This document shows, piece by piece, positions 1 to 9,680 of a DNA stretch of 64,000 nucleotides. Within the stretch, counting starts at the first letter, position 1. Each line of letters opens with the position of its first letter. The position numbers and the translations under genes were made by a program. Below the pieces are notes generated by a model, which worked only from the letters and a program-made list of their open reading frames with translations, was not told the DNA's origin and did not search any database. Source of the stretch: CAZAQK01 sp964535825 (GTDB lineage: Bacteria > Pseudomonadota > Alphaproteobacteria > Rickettsiales > SXRF01); assembly GCA_964535825.1 (NCBI GenBank), contig CAZHUC010000003.1:124001-188000 (forward strand). Direction: 5' to 3'.

Positions 1-354
1 GTGCATCTGGCGCAGTTCACCAAAGAGCATCGCGCCTACTAGCCACAGCAGTGGCAGTTTCACTACGGAGAACCAGTAACCATACATGTCCTGTTCCATG
101 CCTTGCTCCGGCATGTTGCCGATGAGTAGGCCAAGGGTAGCGGCGATCGCAGCGAAGAGGCCTTCACGCGAGCCGTATTTGCTGGCGATGATGAGCACCA
201 CGAACCAGAAAGGATGTGGGTTGGTATCCCAGAAACGTGTCTTATCCAAAAACAGGAAGTCGAACACGATCAGTGTTACGATCATCAGGCCGGTTTCGAC
301 GATAGCCGAACGGCGGAGGCCATTATTGTTCATGGTTGCGGTATCCTGTGCCAT
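1..354 (-). CDS. pelD: PelD-like inner-membrane protein, N-terminal part (cut by window edge)
   Basis: Reading the minus strand from an ATG at 352-354 gives an open frame to the window edge, beginning MAQDTATMNNNGLRRSAIVE. It is followed by hydrophobic segments at about residues 20-35, 45-60 and 65-80, and another near 100-110. PelD proteins carry about four N-terminal membrane helices before GAF and degenerate GGDEF domains that bind c-di-GMP and activate Pel polysaccharide synthesis; only the membrane part lies in this window. The gene follows the PelB-like gene by 23 bases on the same strand, as expected for a pel operon. A second in-frame ATG at 331-333 is an alternative start. The assignment rests on topology, wording of the N-terminus and context, because the diagnostic cytoplasmic domains are outside the window. 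Confidence 0.72.
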   Translation of the reverse strand, partial: MAQDTATMNNNGLRRSAIVETGLMIVTLIVFDFLFLDKTRFWDTNPHPFWFVVLIIASKYGSREGLFAAIAATLGLLIGNMPEQGMEQDMYGYWFSVVKLPLLWLVGAMLFGELRQMH

Positions 355-377
355 TTTCTTGTCTCACATTCTAAACG

Positions 378-3300
378 TTAATATTTCCAGCGCAGATACG
401 CACCCACACGGGTCACGTTATCGTCGCTTAGTCCGGTATCGAGGCCGTAAGAAGCACGCACTTGCGCATCTACGGACTCGGTCAGTTCATGGGTCAGCCT
501 GCCTTCAACAGATGGGCCGTGGCCGCCGAGACGGTCATAGCCATAGCCAAGGATCAGGTCGCCATAGGTGTCTTCCCTGAAATCATAACCAAGGTTCAAT
601 GCCAGGAAGTGGATCTCGCGAGAACGCATTGGTCCAAGCTGTGAGTACACACCATTAACATCGAAGCCTTTTTTGTTGCTGGTCTCATACTCTGCATCCA
701 CACCATATGATACGGCAACGAAAGGTTGCGCTTCCATCAGGCGATATACGGCTGCAAATGATGCGGTAACAGCTGAGAAGATATTATTCGTGCCATCCAC
801 ATTGTAACGCGCATAACCCGGACCACCGCTTATAGAGAAATAAGGGGTTGGCTTGATGGTATGTTCAATGCCGATGAAATCACGGGTGGTGTCATCGAGT
901 ACAGATGCCACATAATCCCAATATGGACGGTGATAATCCGCTTTGATCTCCGTTTCACCCAGCTGGTTCAGGAAGTGCCAGATACCACCTGCGCCAAGAG
1001 TATCGTTGTTGGCGAAGAGGCTGGCTTTAATGAAACTGCCAAGATCCCAGCTGTAGATACCATATATCTCGCCACGCTGGCGGTCATCGCTGAAGTTGCC
1101 CACGCGGCCATCAGCACGGCGTTCTGCTTTCGCTTTTACATTGTTGTTCTGGACGATGATGCCAAAGAGCAGGTTCTCATCGGCGTAGCCATAACCGCTG
1201 GCGCTGGTGATATATTCATCATCGTTGCCACGGCTTACCCATTCAAAGTCAAGCTTTGCGCCGGGAGCATAGCTGCGGCGAATGTCTCTATCCAGACGGG
1301 CAATGTCTTCGTTGGCAGGTGAAAGTTCACGCGCTTGTGCAAGCAATGCCTGTGCGCGTGGCCAGTTGCCACCATAATTCTCTGCGTTAGCTGCAAAGCC
1401 CAGAAGCTGAGCATCCTGCTCATATTGCGGCAGGAGTTTATTCAGTCGGTCACTTGCAGCATGTACCTTGCCGGTTTCCAACTCGAGGCGGGCGGTAAGC
1501 AGCTCATAACGCAGCACGGTCTGGCGAGCATAATGCATTTCCTGTGAGTTCACATCAGGAACGGTGTGTATCTCGATCACATCTTTGCTGGAAGCAACGT
1601 CGAACTTCGAACCTGGTGCAGCGGCAATGAGCAATGTGTCATAGCCTTCGTTCACATAACCAATACCTTTTTGGCCTTCGAACTGCTTGGCAAGATTCTT
1701 CACGGCCTTTTCGCCACCTTTTACAAAGAGCAGCAATTCGGTATCGCCATTAGCCAGACGGTAATTCTGTACTTTGGTTACTGGCAGCGTTTCATTGACC
1801 GTTGCTACCGATGACCTGAAGGTTGCAGCAGGTGGGTTGCTGAGCGTAGTGCTTGCCTGCTGGTACTCGCGTACTTCTATCAGGGTGTTGGCGTAGTCAG
1901 CGCGGAGAATGTCATCCTGCGGGTGGTGCAGCATGCCATCGCGGAATACCAAGAGGCCTTCTTCTTCACGGTCGGTCCAGATGAGGCTTTGTGCCTTGCG
2001 GGAGAGGGCTTCCGTATCGCCATCAGCATTATAAGCACCCAGCGCATCCAGAGCCAGATTGTAATAATCCTTCATGAGTTTGGTCTCATGATCGCGGCGC
2101 AGGATCTCTGCATATATATAATATGCTTCATATTCACGCGGATCAGCCGCACGCGCTTCAGGAGAAGCCTGCATATACTGGTTCAGATAATGATAGGTCT
2201 GTGAATAATCGGCCTGGTTGTAAGCAGTCACGCCTGCTTCGCGCAGCATCTGCGTATCGCCATGGCCGAGTTCGAAGATCGTATCGTAAGCGGCGCTTGA
2301 TTCGCGGTACATGCCAGCATTGCGGGTAGCGCGTGCATAATGGTGCAGCAGGTCAACGCGACCCTGTGTGCGGGCAAGCCTGTCTATATTATTATACTGC
2401 TCAGCCAGTTTGCCCTGACGTGCCAGTGCTTCCGTATAACGGGCAGCAATAGCAGGAGAGGCGATGTTATCGGGTGACGCTTCAGCAAGGTTCACGATCG
2501 CTTCATCGGTGGTGGCATCAGACAGTACTTTTGCCCAGCGGTCACGTTCTTCACCTTCGGACGCACGTATGCGGGCAGCGATCCACTCCAGCTTGTCAGG
2601 GGCAGGGCGCGGGCCCCAGAGATAAACCAGAGCCTTGGTCTCTTCACTGTTCGCGGAAGCATTCGCTGACATTTTGGTCAGGATGGCTTCTGCATCGCTC
2701 TTATAGCCATTACCAAGCAGTGTGTAGGCAACAGCGATCTTGTCTTTCTTAGGTGTAGAGGCTTGTGACGCATAGGCTACCCAGAACTCGCGGGCTTCAG
2801 CATGGTTGCCTTGCTTATCAAGTGTTTCTGCATAGAGTGATGCCCAAGAGCCACCTTCAGCAAGCGCCAACTCGCGGATATATGGCATGGCAGGTTCAAC
2901 CTGCTTTGCGGTGATGAGCGCATACACCAGCGCCATCTTTTCTTTGCGTGGCATGTCTGAGCGCAGCCTTTCTGCGGCATAGCCAGACAGTTCCTTGCGA
3001 TACGCATCACTTGTGCCAGACAGTTTAGCAAGCGCGAAGAGGTAGTTCGCTTCGTCATCCGGTGTGCGTGGTGAAACATCACGGAGCAATTTGAGCGCGC
3101 CTTCATACTGGCCGGTTTTTATGTAAGCCTGTGACAGGCAGGTGCGGGAGAGAGAAGAGTTCTCTTGCGCATGGAAGCGTTCAGCGATGATAGTCGCCAG
3201 TTCCAGATGTCCGTTATTATTGGCAAGGAAGAACATATCGGCCATCAGGCGCGGGTTAGCGCTTGAATTGTTGAGTGCTGTCCATTTCTCGATCGCAGCA

Positions 3301-4739
3301 TTATCACCGGTAGCGGCAGCATATTTGAGGCGTGCAGCTTCCAGTGCAGCGGATTCACGGTGCTTGGTTTGTTCAAGCAATGTACCTGCTTCATGCCATG
3401 CTTTGAGTTCGATATAGATCTCGGCAGCAGAAGCCACATCGTTATCGGTGGTCTCTTCGCCAGAAGGCATTTTGCCCAAGAAGGTGAGGGCGCATGACTT
3501 GTTGCTCATACGAGCGCAGATGCGAGAGATCTGCATGGTGTAGCTGTTGCCGATATCAGCACTTTCAAGCTGCTTCAGCTTTTCTTTGGCAGAGTTATCA
3601 TTGCGTGCGAGTGCCAGTATGGCCGCGAGTACGGGGCGTGATTCAGCGCTTTCGCTATCCGGGAAATCCTGCTGGAGGCGGGCGAGAACCTGTTTGTGGT
3701 CGCGCAGCAGCGCCAGTTCAACGAGGCTTGCCAGCTGTGGTTCGCTCAGGCCTTTAAGGTCAACATCAGTAAGTACTGCGTTGGCGGTTTCTTCATCGTC
3801 GCGTACCATGGCAAGATAGAGGAGGCGTTCTTTAAGTACGCCCGCCATTTTGCCGCTGGCCTGCAGATCTTTAAGCTGGCCATATACACGTTCTTCACGA
3901 CCGGTCGCGATCTCTATCAGGATCTTTTCCTGAAGCAATTCAGGTGACGCACTGATCGCCGCATCATCGTATTTCGCCATAAGCTGGCTTGCTAACTCAA
4001 CGCTGCCTTTGTAGTGCAGCATGTTGATGATGTTCGCTACTTTTTCATTCTCGTCTGGATTCGCAGCCTGCCATTCGGTGCCGACCTGCAATGCTTCATT
4101 GGTCTGTTTTTCATCGAGCATCAGGCTGATGAGCAGCATGGTGGCATCGTAGCTGAATTGTTCAGGATATTGTGCTTTGAATTTCTTCAGCGTTTCTATC
4201 GCTTCAGCATAACTTTTGTTAGCTGCCTGAATGTTTGCAAGATCAATAAAGTGCTGTGGATTGCTGCCTTGCTCAGTGTTGATAATTTCTTGAAGGGTTT
4301 TTACCTGCTTGTCGTATTCGCTGGTAAAATTGTAAATGTCAGAGAGTGTTTTGAGATTTTCTGCGGTAGGTGTTAAGCGATTGATTTCTTCGAGGTTACG
4401 CAGGTAATCATCGTTGCGCTGCGCATATTGATAGAATGTTCCAAGGCGTTTGCGCGCATCAAGATTGGTTGGATTCGCTGCAACGAACTCTTCCATCACA
4501 ACGATGGCTTTATCTACGTTGCTTTCCTGGAGATATAATTCAGAGAGCTGGCTTGCTACATCTACCGTGAGTGTTCCGGCTGCTTTTTGTGCTTCGTAGC
4601 TGGCGAGAGCTTCCTCAAAACGCTTATCTTTCATTTGCATGAGTGCAATTTCTGATTGGCGTGGCAGGATCGCAAGACTGAGTACGACAGCCGCTGCCAG
4701 AAGGATTGCAACAATCAGATAAGGTTTTGTGCTCTTCAT
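378..4739 (-). CDS. pelB: PelB-like outer-membrane TPR and beta-barrel export protein
   Basis: This very large protein of about 1453 residues starts with a membrane anchor (about residues 5-25) and continues with many helical repeats of TPR type, such as the early stretch KRFEEALASYEAQKAAGTL. The last 280 residues are rich in alternating polar and aromatic strands and end in YLRWKY, typical of an outer-membrane barrel with a C-terminal aromatic. PelB of Pseudomonas has exactly this plan: a periplasmic TPR scaffold that binds PelA, and a C-terminal porin for Pel export. The ATG at 4739 is preferred; an upstream TTG at 4769 would add ten polar residues before the anchor and overlap pelA. No clear ribosome binding site is visible for either. 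Confidence 0.82.
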   Translation of the reverse strand: MKSTKPYLIVAILLAAAVVLSLAILPRQSEIALMQMKDKRFEEALASYEAQKAAGTLTVDVASQLSELYLQESNVDKAIVVMEEFVAANPTNLDARKRLGTFYQYAQRNDDYLRNLEEINRLTPTAENLKTLSDIYNFTSEYDKQVKTLQEIINTEQGSNPQHFIDLANIQAANKSYAEAIETLKKFKAQYPEQFSYDATMLLISLMLDEKQTNEALQVGTEWQAANPDENEKVANIINMLHYKGSVELASQLMAKYDDAAISASPELLQEKILIEIATGREERVYGQLKDLQASGKMAGVLKERLLYLAMVRDDEETANAVLTDVDLKGLSEPQLASLVELALLRDHKQVLARLQQDFPDSESAESRPVLAAILALARNDNSAKEKLKQLESADIGNSYTMQISRICARMSNKSCALTFLGKMPSGEETTDNDVASAAEIYIELKAWHEAGTLLEQTKHRESAALEAARLKYAAATGDNAAIEKWTALNNSSANPRLMADMFFLANNNGHLELATIIAERFHAQENSSLSRTCLSQAYIKTGQYEGALKLLRDVSPRTPDDEANYLFALAKLSGTSDAYRKELSGYAAERLRSDMPRKEKMALVYALITAKQVEPAMPYIRELALAEGGSWASLYAETLDKQGNHAEAREFWVAYASQASTPKKDKIAVAYTLLGNGYKSDAEAILTKMSANASANSEETKALVYLWGPRPAPDKLEWIAARIRASEGEERDRWAKVLSDATTDEAIVNLAEASPDNIASPAIAARYTEALARQGKLAEQYNNIDRLARTQGRVDLLHHYARATRNAGMYRESSAAYDTIFELGHGDTQMLREAGVTAYNQADYSQTYHYLNQYMQASPEARAADPREYEAYYIYAEILRRDHETKLMKDYYNLALDALGAYNADGDTEALSRKAQSLIWTDREEEGLLVFRDGMLHHPQDDILRADYANTLIEVREYQQASTTLSNPPAATFRSSVATVNETLPVTKVQNYRLANGDTELLLFVKGGEKAVKNLAKQFEGQKGIGYVNEGYDTLLIAAAPGSKFDVASSKDVIEIHTVPDVNSQEMHYARQTVLRYELLTARLELETGKVHAASDRLNKLLPQYEQDAQLLGFAANAENYGGNWPRAQALLAQARELSPANEDIARLDRDIRRSYAPGAKLDFEWVSRGNDDEYITSASGYGYADENLLFGIIVQNNNVKAKAERRADGRVGNFSDDRQRGEIYGIYSWDLGSFIKASLFANNDTLGAGGIWHFLNQLGETEIKADYHRPYWDYVASVLDDTTRDFIGIEHTIKPTPYFSISGGPGYARYNVDGTNNIFSAVTASFAAVYRLMEAQPFVAVSYGVDAEYETSNKKGFDVNGVYSQLGPMRSREIHFLALNLGYDFREDTYGDLILGYGYDRLGGHGPSVEGRLTHELTESVDAQVRASYGLDTGLSDDNVTRVGAYLRWKY

Positions 4740-4758
4740 AATATGTAAGCCATTAATG

Positions 4759-7068
4759 TTATTGTTCAATTATCACATTCACTGGTTCTGCACCGGACAC
4801 ATCATCCAGATCGACGCTTAGTACGCCTTCTGCATCCGCTTTTGCATCACCACTGAACAAAATTTCTGTTCCGCGTTTTACACTGATTCTGTAGGAATTA
4901 TTGGGTGATACTTGCCACACCATTATGCCTTTTCCAAAGCCAGTGGCCTCGAAAGTTAATGATTTTTTACCCCTGCGCAAGCCTTTTATTTGCCAGTTGC
5001 TTTCCAGCAGGTAGGGGGCTTGGTCGAATTTATTAAAATTCTCTATATTAATGAGTGAGATGACTGGTTTTATTACGGTTGGATTAAGACTGATGAACAG
5101 GCTGTCCTGATAATGCATAAAACCCATTACCCCCTCTGAATTGTGCATGTTCACCGCGAATGAACCGCCATCCTTTACACGCAGGGTTTGCAGGTCGCCA
5201 CGGTTATCCACAGACCATGTATGTTCATCCATTTGTGTGATGGATGTAGTGTAGAATCCATTGGCGATGGATGCGAACTCATAAGTTGTAATTGGGATCA
5301 GGTTCTGTGTACGCGCAAAATTCAGATTCTCTTTTAGGGCTTTAAGACTCGCTTCTTTCTGCGCGGAGTAGATATGGAAGTACAGATTGAACGGCGCAAC
5401 GCGCAATGGGCTTTCCGTATTCTGCACGGTATTTTGCAGATAGCGGAATCCGAAGAAGCGATCGGTCCAAAGGTTGGTGTAGGTATTTTCGTTGCTGTTA
5501 GAAGAATAGATCTGCCGCTCCTTGCCCATTTGCAGACCGATTGGCGCAACCCATGCATAGGACGGATATTCACGATCCAGTCGTGAGTCACCACCGTTGA
5601 TATTCAGGTAACCAGATTCGCGGGTCTCGGCCAGCACTTCTTCATATGGGCTGGTGTTGCCAGACCATTGAACAAGACGTGCTTTCTTTCCTGCTGGGCA
5701 GAGTGAATTCACCAACTCTATAGAACCGCTGATCTCTTCCTTCAGGTCATACGGGGTGCATGCATAGCTGCGCGGCGTATTGAAATCGCTTTTCATCGCT
5801 TCTGCCTCGGAAGGATCAGAGCGGCCCAGTTTCATTTTGTGCGTGGCATCCTTGCGCACTTTGGTCTCAGACATCATGGGATTATCAAAATACGCACTGA
5901 CATCGGCCACGATGGATGTTTTGGTTGATGGGCGCGGCGGATATTTTTCAAGATACGGTTTTTCTTTGGCCACGGTGTAATCAGCAAAGAAGCGCCAGAA
6001 GAGCGGATGGCTATGGGTATGGCTGGAGGCCTCGACATTCGGAAGTGCGTAGATCTCACGCGCGATGCGTTCGCTATCAGGCAAGCCATAACATTTCGGA
6101 TCGATATCGGCGGTGATGAGTCCCACCGTGAATGGGAAATCTGGGTAGCGTTGCAGGATCTCCTTCAACATCACTTCTGAAGAGAGCGTATGTGTTTTTG
6201 CATATTCCGGTACTTCAGAGAGGCTATTCCAGCCATCACCATCGATATGGCTGTAATATATGCGCCGGCCGGCAAGCGTGGTGACATCTGGTACGGGAGC
6301 AAATGGCACATCAAGTGCAGTGCGCAGGAAATAGAACGGATTGATGTACCATTGCACCAACTCATCCGATTCGGTCATATACAGGGCATTTCTTTCTGAA
6401 ACCATGTAGATAGCGTATTCTGGCGCAACATAGCCACCGCTGGCATTGGTAACGATGAGGTCGACCGGCTCAAGGCCTTTACCCGGGCTGATCCGCAAAT
6501 GGGATTTAGCCGCACCAGCGATCGCATGCGTGCTGCTGAAGGCAGGCAGCGTTGGGCCGTACTTGCGTTCGAACCCGACCATCTCGTCATTCTTCTCTGT
6601 GATGGATACCTGATAGGTAAGAGGTGTCCAGTCCATATCATCACGAATACCGAGCGATGCCATGAGTGTATGATAAAGTTCTGTGACCTCCGGCTGTGCC
6701 AACTGTTTCTGTGTGATACCCGTATTTTCGATGATGAGGATCTTCTTGCCAGCCGCCTGCTGTGCCAGCAACCAGCTAAGATATTTCTTCGGCTCTGGAA
6801 TTTCCATGCCTCCATAGAACCAAAGGATGATGCCGCGTACATCATCGCCCAGTTCTGGCATGGGCTCATTAATATCGTGATACTGGATATTATAGCCCAG
6901 ATGGTTGGCAGGCATTTCGAGGAAGCGGTGGATCAGGTTGAAGCGCACCGTGGATTCTTCCTTACTATCATAGAAGGCTACCAGCTGGCGCGGCAGAGGT
7001 TTGCCAGCCTCAGCAAATACAGGCGATGATATAAGAATAAGGCACAGGGCAATGAGGCGATGAAGCAT
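4759..7068 (-). CDS. pelA: PelA-like periplasmic polysaccharide deacetylase (DUF2194-type), without the glycosidase domain
   Basis: From the ATG at 7068 the protein begins MLHRLIALCLILISSPVFA, a clear signal peptide, and is 769 residues long. A polysaccharide-deacetylase-like core carries YSHIDGDGW near residues 272-280 and SSHTHSHP near 349, the aspartate and histidine metal motifs of the PelA deacetylase domain. A beta-rich C-terminal region follows. In Pseudomonas, PelA removes acetyl groups from the N-acetylgalactosamine-rich Pel polymer in the periplasm. There the protein is about 950 residues and has an N-terminal glycoside hydrolase; here that domain is a separate upstream gene ending at 7070, and the two reading frames lie only one base apart, which suggests translational coupling. 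A longer start at 7149 would add residues in front of the signal peptide and is not favoured. Confidence 0.82.
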   Translation of the reverse strand: MLHRLIALCLILISSPVFAEAGKPLPRQLVAFYDSKEESTVRFNLIHRFLEMPANHLGYNIQYHDINEPMPELGDDVRGIILWFYGGMEIPEPKKYLSWLLAQQAAGKKILIIENTGITQKQLAQPEVTELYHTLMASLGIRDDMDWTPLTYQVSITEKNDEMVGFERKYGPTLPAFSSTHAIAGAAKSHLRISPGKGLEPVDLIVTNASGGYVAPEYAIYMVSERNALYMTESDELVQWYINPFYFLRTALDVPFAPVPDVTTLAGRRIYYSHIDGDGWNSLSEVPEYAKTHTLSSEVMLKEILQRYPDFPFTVGLITADIDPKCYGLPDSERIAREIYALPNVEASSHTHSHPLFWRFFADYTVAKEKPYLEKYPPRPSTKTSIVADVSAYFDNPMMSETKVRKDATHKMKLGRSDPSEAEAMKSDFNTPRSYACTPYDLKEEISGSIELVNSLCPAGKKARLVQWSGNTSPYEEVLAETRESGYLNINGGDSRLDREYPSYAWVAPIGLQMGKERQIYSSNSNENTYTNLWTDRFFGFRYLQNTVQNTESPLRVAPFNLYFHIYSAQKEASLKALKENLNFARTQNLIPITTYEFASIANGFYTTSITQMDEHTWSVDNRGDLQTLRVKDGGSFAVNMHNSEGVMGFMHYQDSLFISLNPTVIKPVISLINIENFNKFDQAPYLLESNWQIKGLRRGKKSLTFEATGFGKGIMVWQVSPNNSYRISVKRGTEILFSGDAKADAEGVLSVDLDDVSGAEPVNVIIEQ

Positions 7069-7069
7069 A

Positions 7070-7909
7070 TTATTTAGGTTCCGGATACACATGTTGCAGG
7101 TCGATCGTTGATACATAAGGGATGAATCCATTGGCGCGCTGTTCGGCATAAATGCGTGCTACACCTTCTTTATCTTTTATTGGCCAGTAATCCAGTGAGT
7201 AAACCTTAAGGGCAGGAGCAGCGGCCTTCGCTTCCTTTAGCTTGCCAACATACCAACCATAATCTTCATCGCTGAGGAGCTTGGGTTTCTTCGCGCCAGA
7301 GAGTTGCAGGTCTGTGCGTGTGCTTTCAGCCAATACCATATCGATACAGGGTGCAGCTTGTGTGAGGACATCAAACCCGCGGTTTAGCATCAGCTTGATG
7401 TTCGGATGAGCCTTGCGGATGTCACAGAGCAGTTTCACAGCGGCATCATTCATGCCCGGGTATTTGTCTTTCTTCTGAATGGCAAGGTGTAGCGGGCTGT
7501 CGATCGTATCGAACATGATACCATCAAATCCTTTGGCAAGAATCTCGGGGATCAATTCTTCCGCGACCATCGTGCCCCATTCCGGCTTGCGGATATCAAT
7601 AATGAAATGCCCCTTCCATTCCGGGTTTGCTTCCAGCAGCAGTTTCTGTTCCTTGAGTTTTTTGTAGAACGAGCGGTAATCTTCAGCTTCGCCGAGGCTT
7701 AAATAGCCCAGAACAGTTTTGCCTTGTGACTTCAGCTCTGCAACATGTGTGTCGTAGCTGGCATCCAGCACTACCACATTATAGGTGTGGAATGATGCTG
7801 CAGGGAGCGCGTGGCCGTAATACACTGCCCAGCGTTCGTTGTCATCGGGGCAGGCATATACATAGGCTGTGCCGAAAAGGAGAAAGAGTGTGGCAAGTAA
7901 AGATTTCAT
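7070..7909 (-). CDS. PelA-like glycoside hydrolase (TIM-barrel, GH114/GH166-type) as a stand-alone exported protein
   Basis: The 279-residue protein has a signal peptide (MKSLLATLFLLFGTAYVYA) followed by a single TIM-barrel domain. Recognisable elements are WAVYYG, VLGYLSLGEAEDYR, the acidic FDGIMFDTID near residues 127-137, LMLNRGFD, and a late YSLDYWP segment. This matches the endo-alpha-1,4-polygalactosaminidase family and the N-terminal hydrolase domain of PelA, which cuts Pel polymer in the periplasm and can release it from the cell. The start overlaps the stop of the epimerase gene by four bases (ATGA), and the gene runs straight into the deacetylase gene. The whole barrel is present and both genes have their own signal peptide, so this is a real split rather than a frameshift. 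A cysteine follows the signal peptide, but the lipobox is poor. Confidence 0.82.
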   Translation of the reverse strand: MKSLLATLFLLFGTAYVYACPDDNERWAVYYGHALPAASFHTYNVVVLDASYDTHVAELKSQGKTVLGYLSLGEAEDYRSFYKKLKEQKLLLEANPEWKGHFIIDIRKPEWGTMVAEELIPEILAKGFDGIMFDTIDSPLHLAIQKKDKYPGMNDAAVKLLCDIRKAHPNIKLMLNRGFDVLTQAAPCIDMVLAESTRTDLQLSGAKKPKLLSDEDYGWYVGKLKEAKAAAPALKVYSLDYWPIKDKEGVARIYAEQRANGFIPYVSTIDLQHVYPEPK

Positions 7910-8841
7910 GGTGTGGCTTTCATCCAGTGAAGGGTGCGGGCGAGTCCATCGGCAAGTGATACTTCTGTGGTAAATCCTAGGCTCTTTTTAATGGCGGTAT
8001 TATCGCCGTGCGAATGTTTGATATCACCACTACGGGCAGGGCCATGCGTGATGGTACTTTTCGATTGCGCCAGTTTACACAGCGTTTCAGCCAGCGCATT
8101 GATCGTGATGGGTTTTCCTGTGCACACGTTATATACGCCGTGAGTGACGGCTTCCAGCACCAGCGCATCCATTGCTTTGGTGAGTGCGTGCACCACGTCT
8201 TCCACATAAATGAAGTCGCGGGTTTGCTGGCCATCGCCATTGATGGTAAGTGGCTGGCCAGAAAGTGCGCGCTTGGCAAAGATAGAGATTACACCGGAAT
8301 AAGGAGAGGCAGGATCTTGGCGTTCGCCATACACATTGAAGAAGCGCAGGCCAATGGTTGGGATATTGTGTACTGCATGCGCCACGCGTCCTTGTAATTC
8401 GCAGGCAAGTTTATCTGCACCATAGGCAGAGATAGGAGTAGCGGTAATGGTTTCAGAAAGTGGCAGGTTAGGGTTATCACCATACACAGCAGCGGAAGAC
8501 GCGTAGACAACAGGGATGTTCTTTTTATGGCTCGCGATGCATTCCAACAGATTCACCAATCCGCCCAGATTCACCTCATGGGTGCGCCGCCATTCTTTAT
8601 TGGCACGCTCAACAGAGGCAATGGCGGCGAGGTGGTAACAGGCATCTACAGACTGAATGACCTCATCAAATACGCCGGGGCGTGATACATCATCAATAAT
8701 GACGCTACTGCCAGCGGGTGCATGTTCGCGTTTTCCGGTGGAGAGGTCATCGATATTGGTAAGCGTGTGGCCTTTCGCTGCAAGCGAAGCAACCAGATGT
8801 GAGCCAATAAAGCCCAGTCCGCCTGTTATCAGTATACGCAT
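7906..8841 (-). CDS. NAD-dependent UDP-sugar 4-epimerase (SDR family), PelX-like by context
   Basis: The 311-residue protein starts with the Rossmann motif TGGLGFIGSHL and has the extended-SDR features YASSAAVYGDNP and the catalytic SAYGADK (YxxxK) near residue 140, then LRFFNVYGERQDP. This is the UDP-glucose/UDP-N-acetylglucosamine 4-epimerase group. Its place as the first gene of the pel operon, overlapping the glycosidase by four bases, suggests that it makes UDP-GalNAc, the building block of Pel; a pel-linked epimerase called PelX has that role in some pseudomonads. The substrate cannot be fixed from sequence alone: galactose or uronic acid epimerases look similar. Confidence 0.85.
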   Translation of the reverse strand: MRILITGGLGFIGSHLVASLAAKGHTLTNIDDLSTGKREHAPAGSSVIIDDVSRPGVFDEVIQSVDACYHLAAIASVERANKEWRRTHEVNLGGLVNLLECIASHKKNIPVVYASSAAVYGDNPNLPLSETITATPISAYGADKLACELQGRVAHAVHNIPTIGLRFFNVYGERQDPASPYSGVISIFAKRALSGQPLTINGDGQQTRDFIYVEDVVHALTKAMDALVLEAVTHGVYNVCTGKPITINALAETLCKLAQSKSTITHGPARSGDIKHSHGDNTAIKKSLGFTTEVSLADGLARTLHWMKATP

Positions 8842-8906
8842 GAGGCCTGCCTGTTGTTAAAACGAGGCCACAATAATAGGATAAAAGAATTAATAAACGA
8901 TAATTT

Positions 8907-9677
8907 TCAAGGTTTTGACCGGGGCTTGCGGCCTTCCCATATTACTCTGAGCATTCCGCGTAAGGTGCTGATTTCTTGGGAGGAAAATCGGCCGCGCAGC
9001 AGCATATTGCGCGCATTGTTCCACATAACTTCCCTTTTTTCAGCCACCCTGAAGTATTTGGCCTCATCGAGATAGGCTTCCAACTGGGCGAACAGGCCGG
9101 CCCATTCTTCTTTGGTGGCCGGGGGGGATTGCTCATTATTTTGCGGGGTGATCTTGGTGATGTTGGCTGCGGGTGAATCCACAGTGGTTGTGAACCATTC
9201 ATACCCGAGTATCACCACCGCCTGTGCCAGATTCAGCGAGAAATAATCCGGTGTGGTGGGGATGGTAATGAAGGCATCGCATAGCGCAATATCATCATTT
9301 TCAAGGCCGGTACGCTCCGGGCCGAAGAGGAGTGCATTTTTTAGAGTACTTGAATTCGGCCTGCTGGCCTCGCCGATGATCTCTTTTACCGCCTCTTCTG
9401 GCGTCACCACGCGTTTGGCAATATCGCGACCACGCGCGGTGGTGGCGTATGCCGTGTGAATATCCGCAAGGGCGGATGGAATATCCGCGTAGAGTTGCGC
9501 GGCATCCAGAATATGCCCAGCTCCGGAGGATACTTCCCATGCACGCGCGTTTGGCCAGCCATCGCGCGGCGCAACCAGCCTTAGTTCGGTCAGGCCAAAA
9601 TTGGCCATGGCGCGCGCCACCGCGCCGATATTCTCGCCCATTTGCGGGCGGATAAGAACGATGACAGGCGCTTTCAT
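8907..9677 (-). CDS. trmJ: tRNA (cytidine/uridine-2'-O-)-methyltransferase TrmJ-like (SpoU/TrmH family)
   Basis: The 256-residue protein opens with VIVLIRPQMGENIGAVARAM, the N-terminal signature of the TrmJ branch of SpoU methyltransferases. LLFGPERTGLENDDI and the knot segment SLNLAQAVVILGYE near residue 150 follow. These enzymes form a trefoil knot around S-adenosylmethionine and methylate the 2'-hydroxyl of position 32 in several tRNAs. The gene is the last of the gltX-to-trmJ gene string and begins three bases after the stop of ilvA. A 65-base gap then separates it from the pel epimerase on the same strand. Confidence 0.88.
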   Translation of the reverse strand: MKAPVIVLIRPQMGENIGAVARAMANFGLTELRLVAPRDGWPNARAWEVSSGAGHILDAAQLYADIPSALADIHTAYATTARGRDIAKRVVTPEEAVKEIIGEASRPNSSTLKNALLFGPERTGLENDDIALCDAFITIPTTPDYFSLNLAQAVVILGYEWFTTTVDSPAANITKITPQNNEQSPPATKEEWAGLFAQLEAYLDEAKYFRVAEKREVMWNNARNMLLRGRFSSQEISTLRGMLRVIWEGRKPRSKP

Positions 9678-9680
9678 GGG

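Noticed and set aside
4740..4769. Upstream TTG start for the PelB-like protein
   Set aside because: It would add ten polar residues before the membrane anchor and overlap pelA; the ATG at 4739 gives a normal anchor start.
7066..7072. Frameshift between the two PelA halves
   Set aside because: Both halves are complete, the second has its own start and signal peptide, and the junction is a normal stop-start arrangement.
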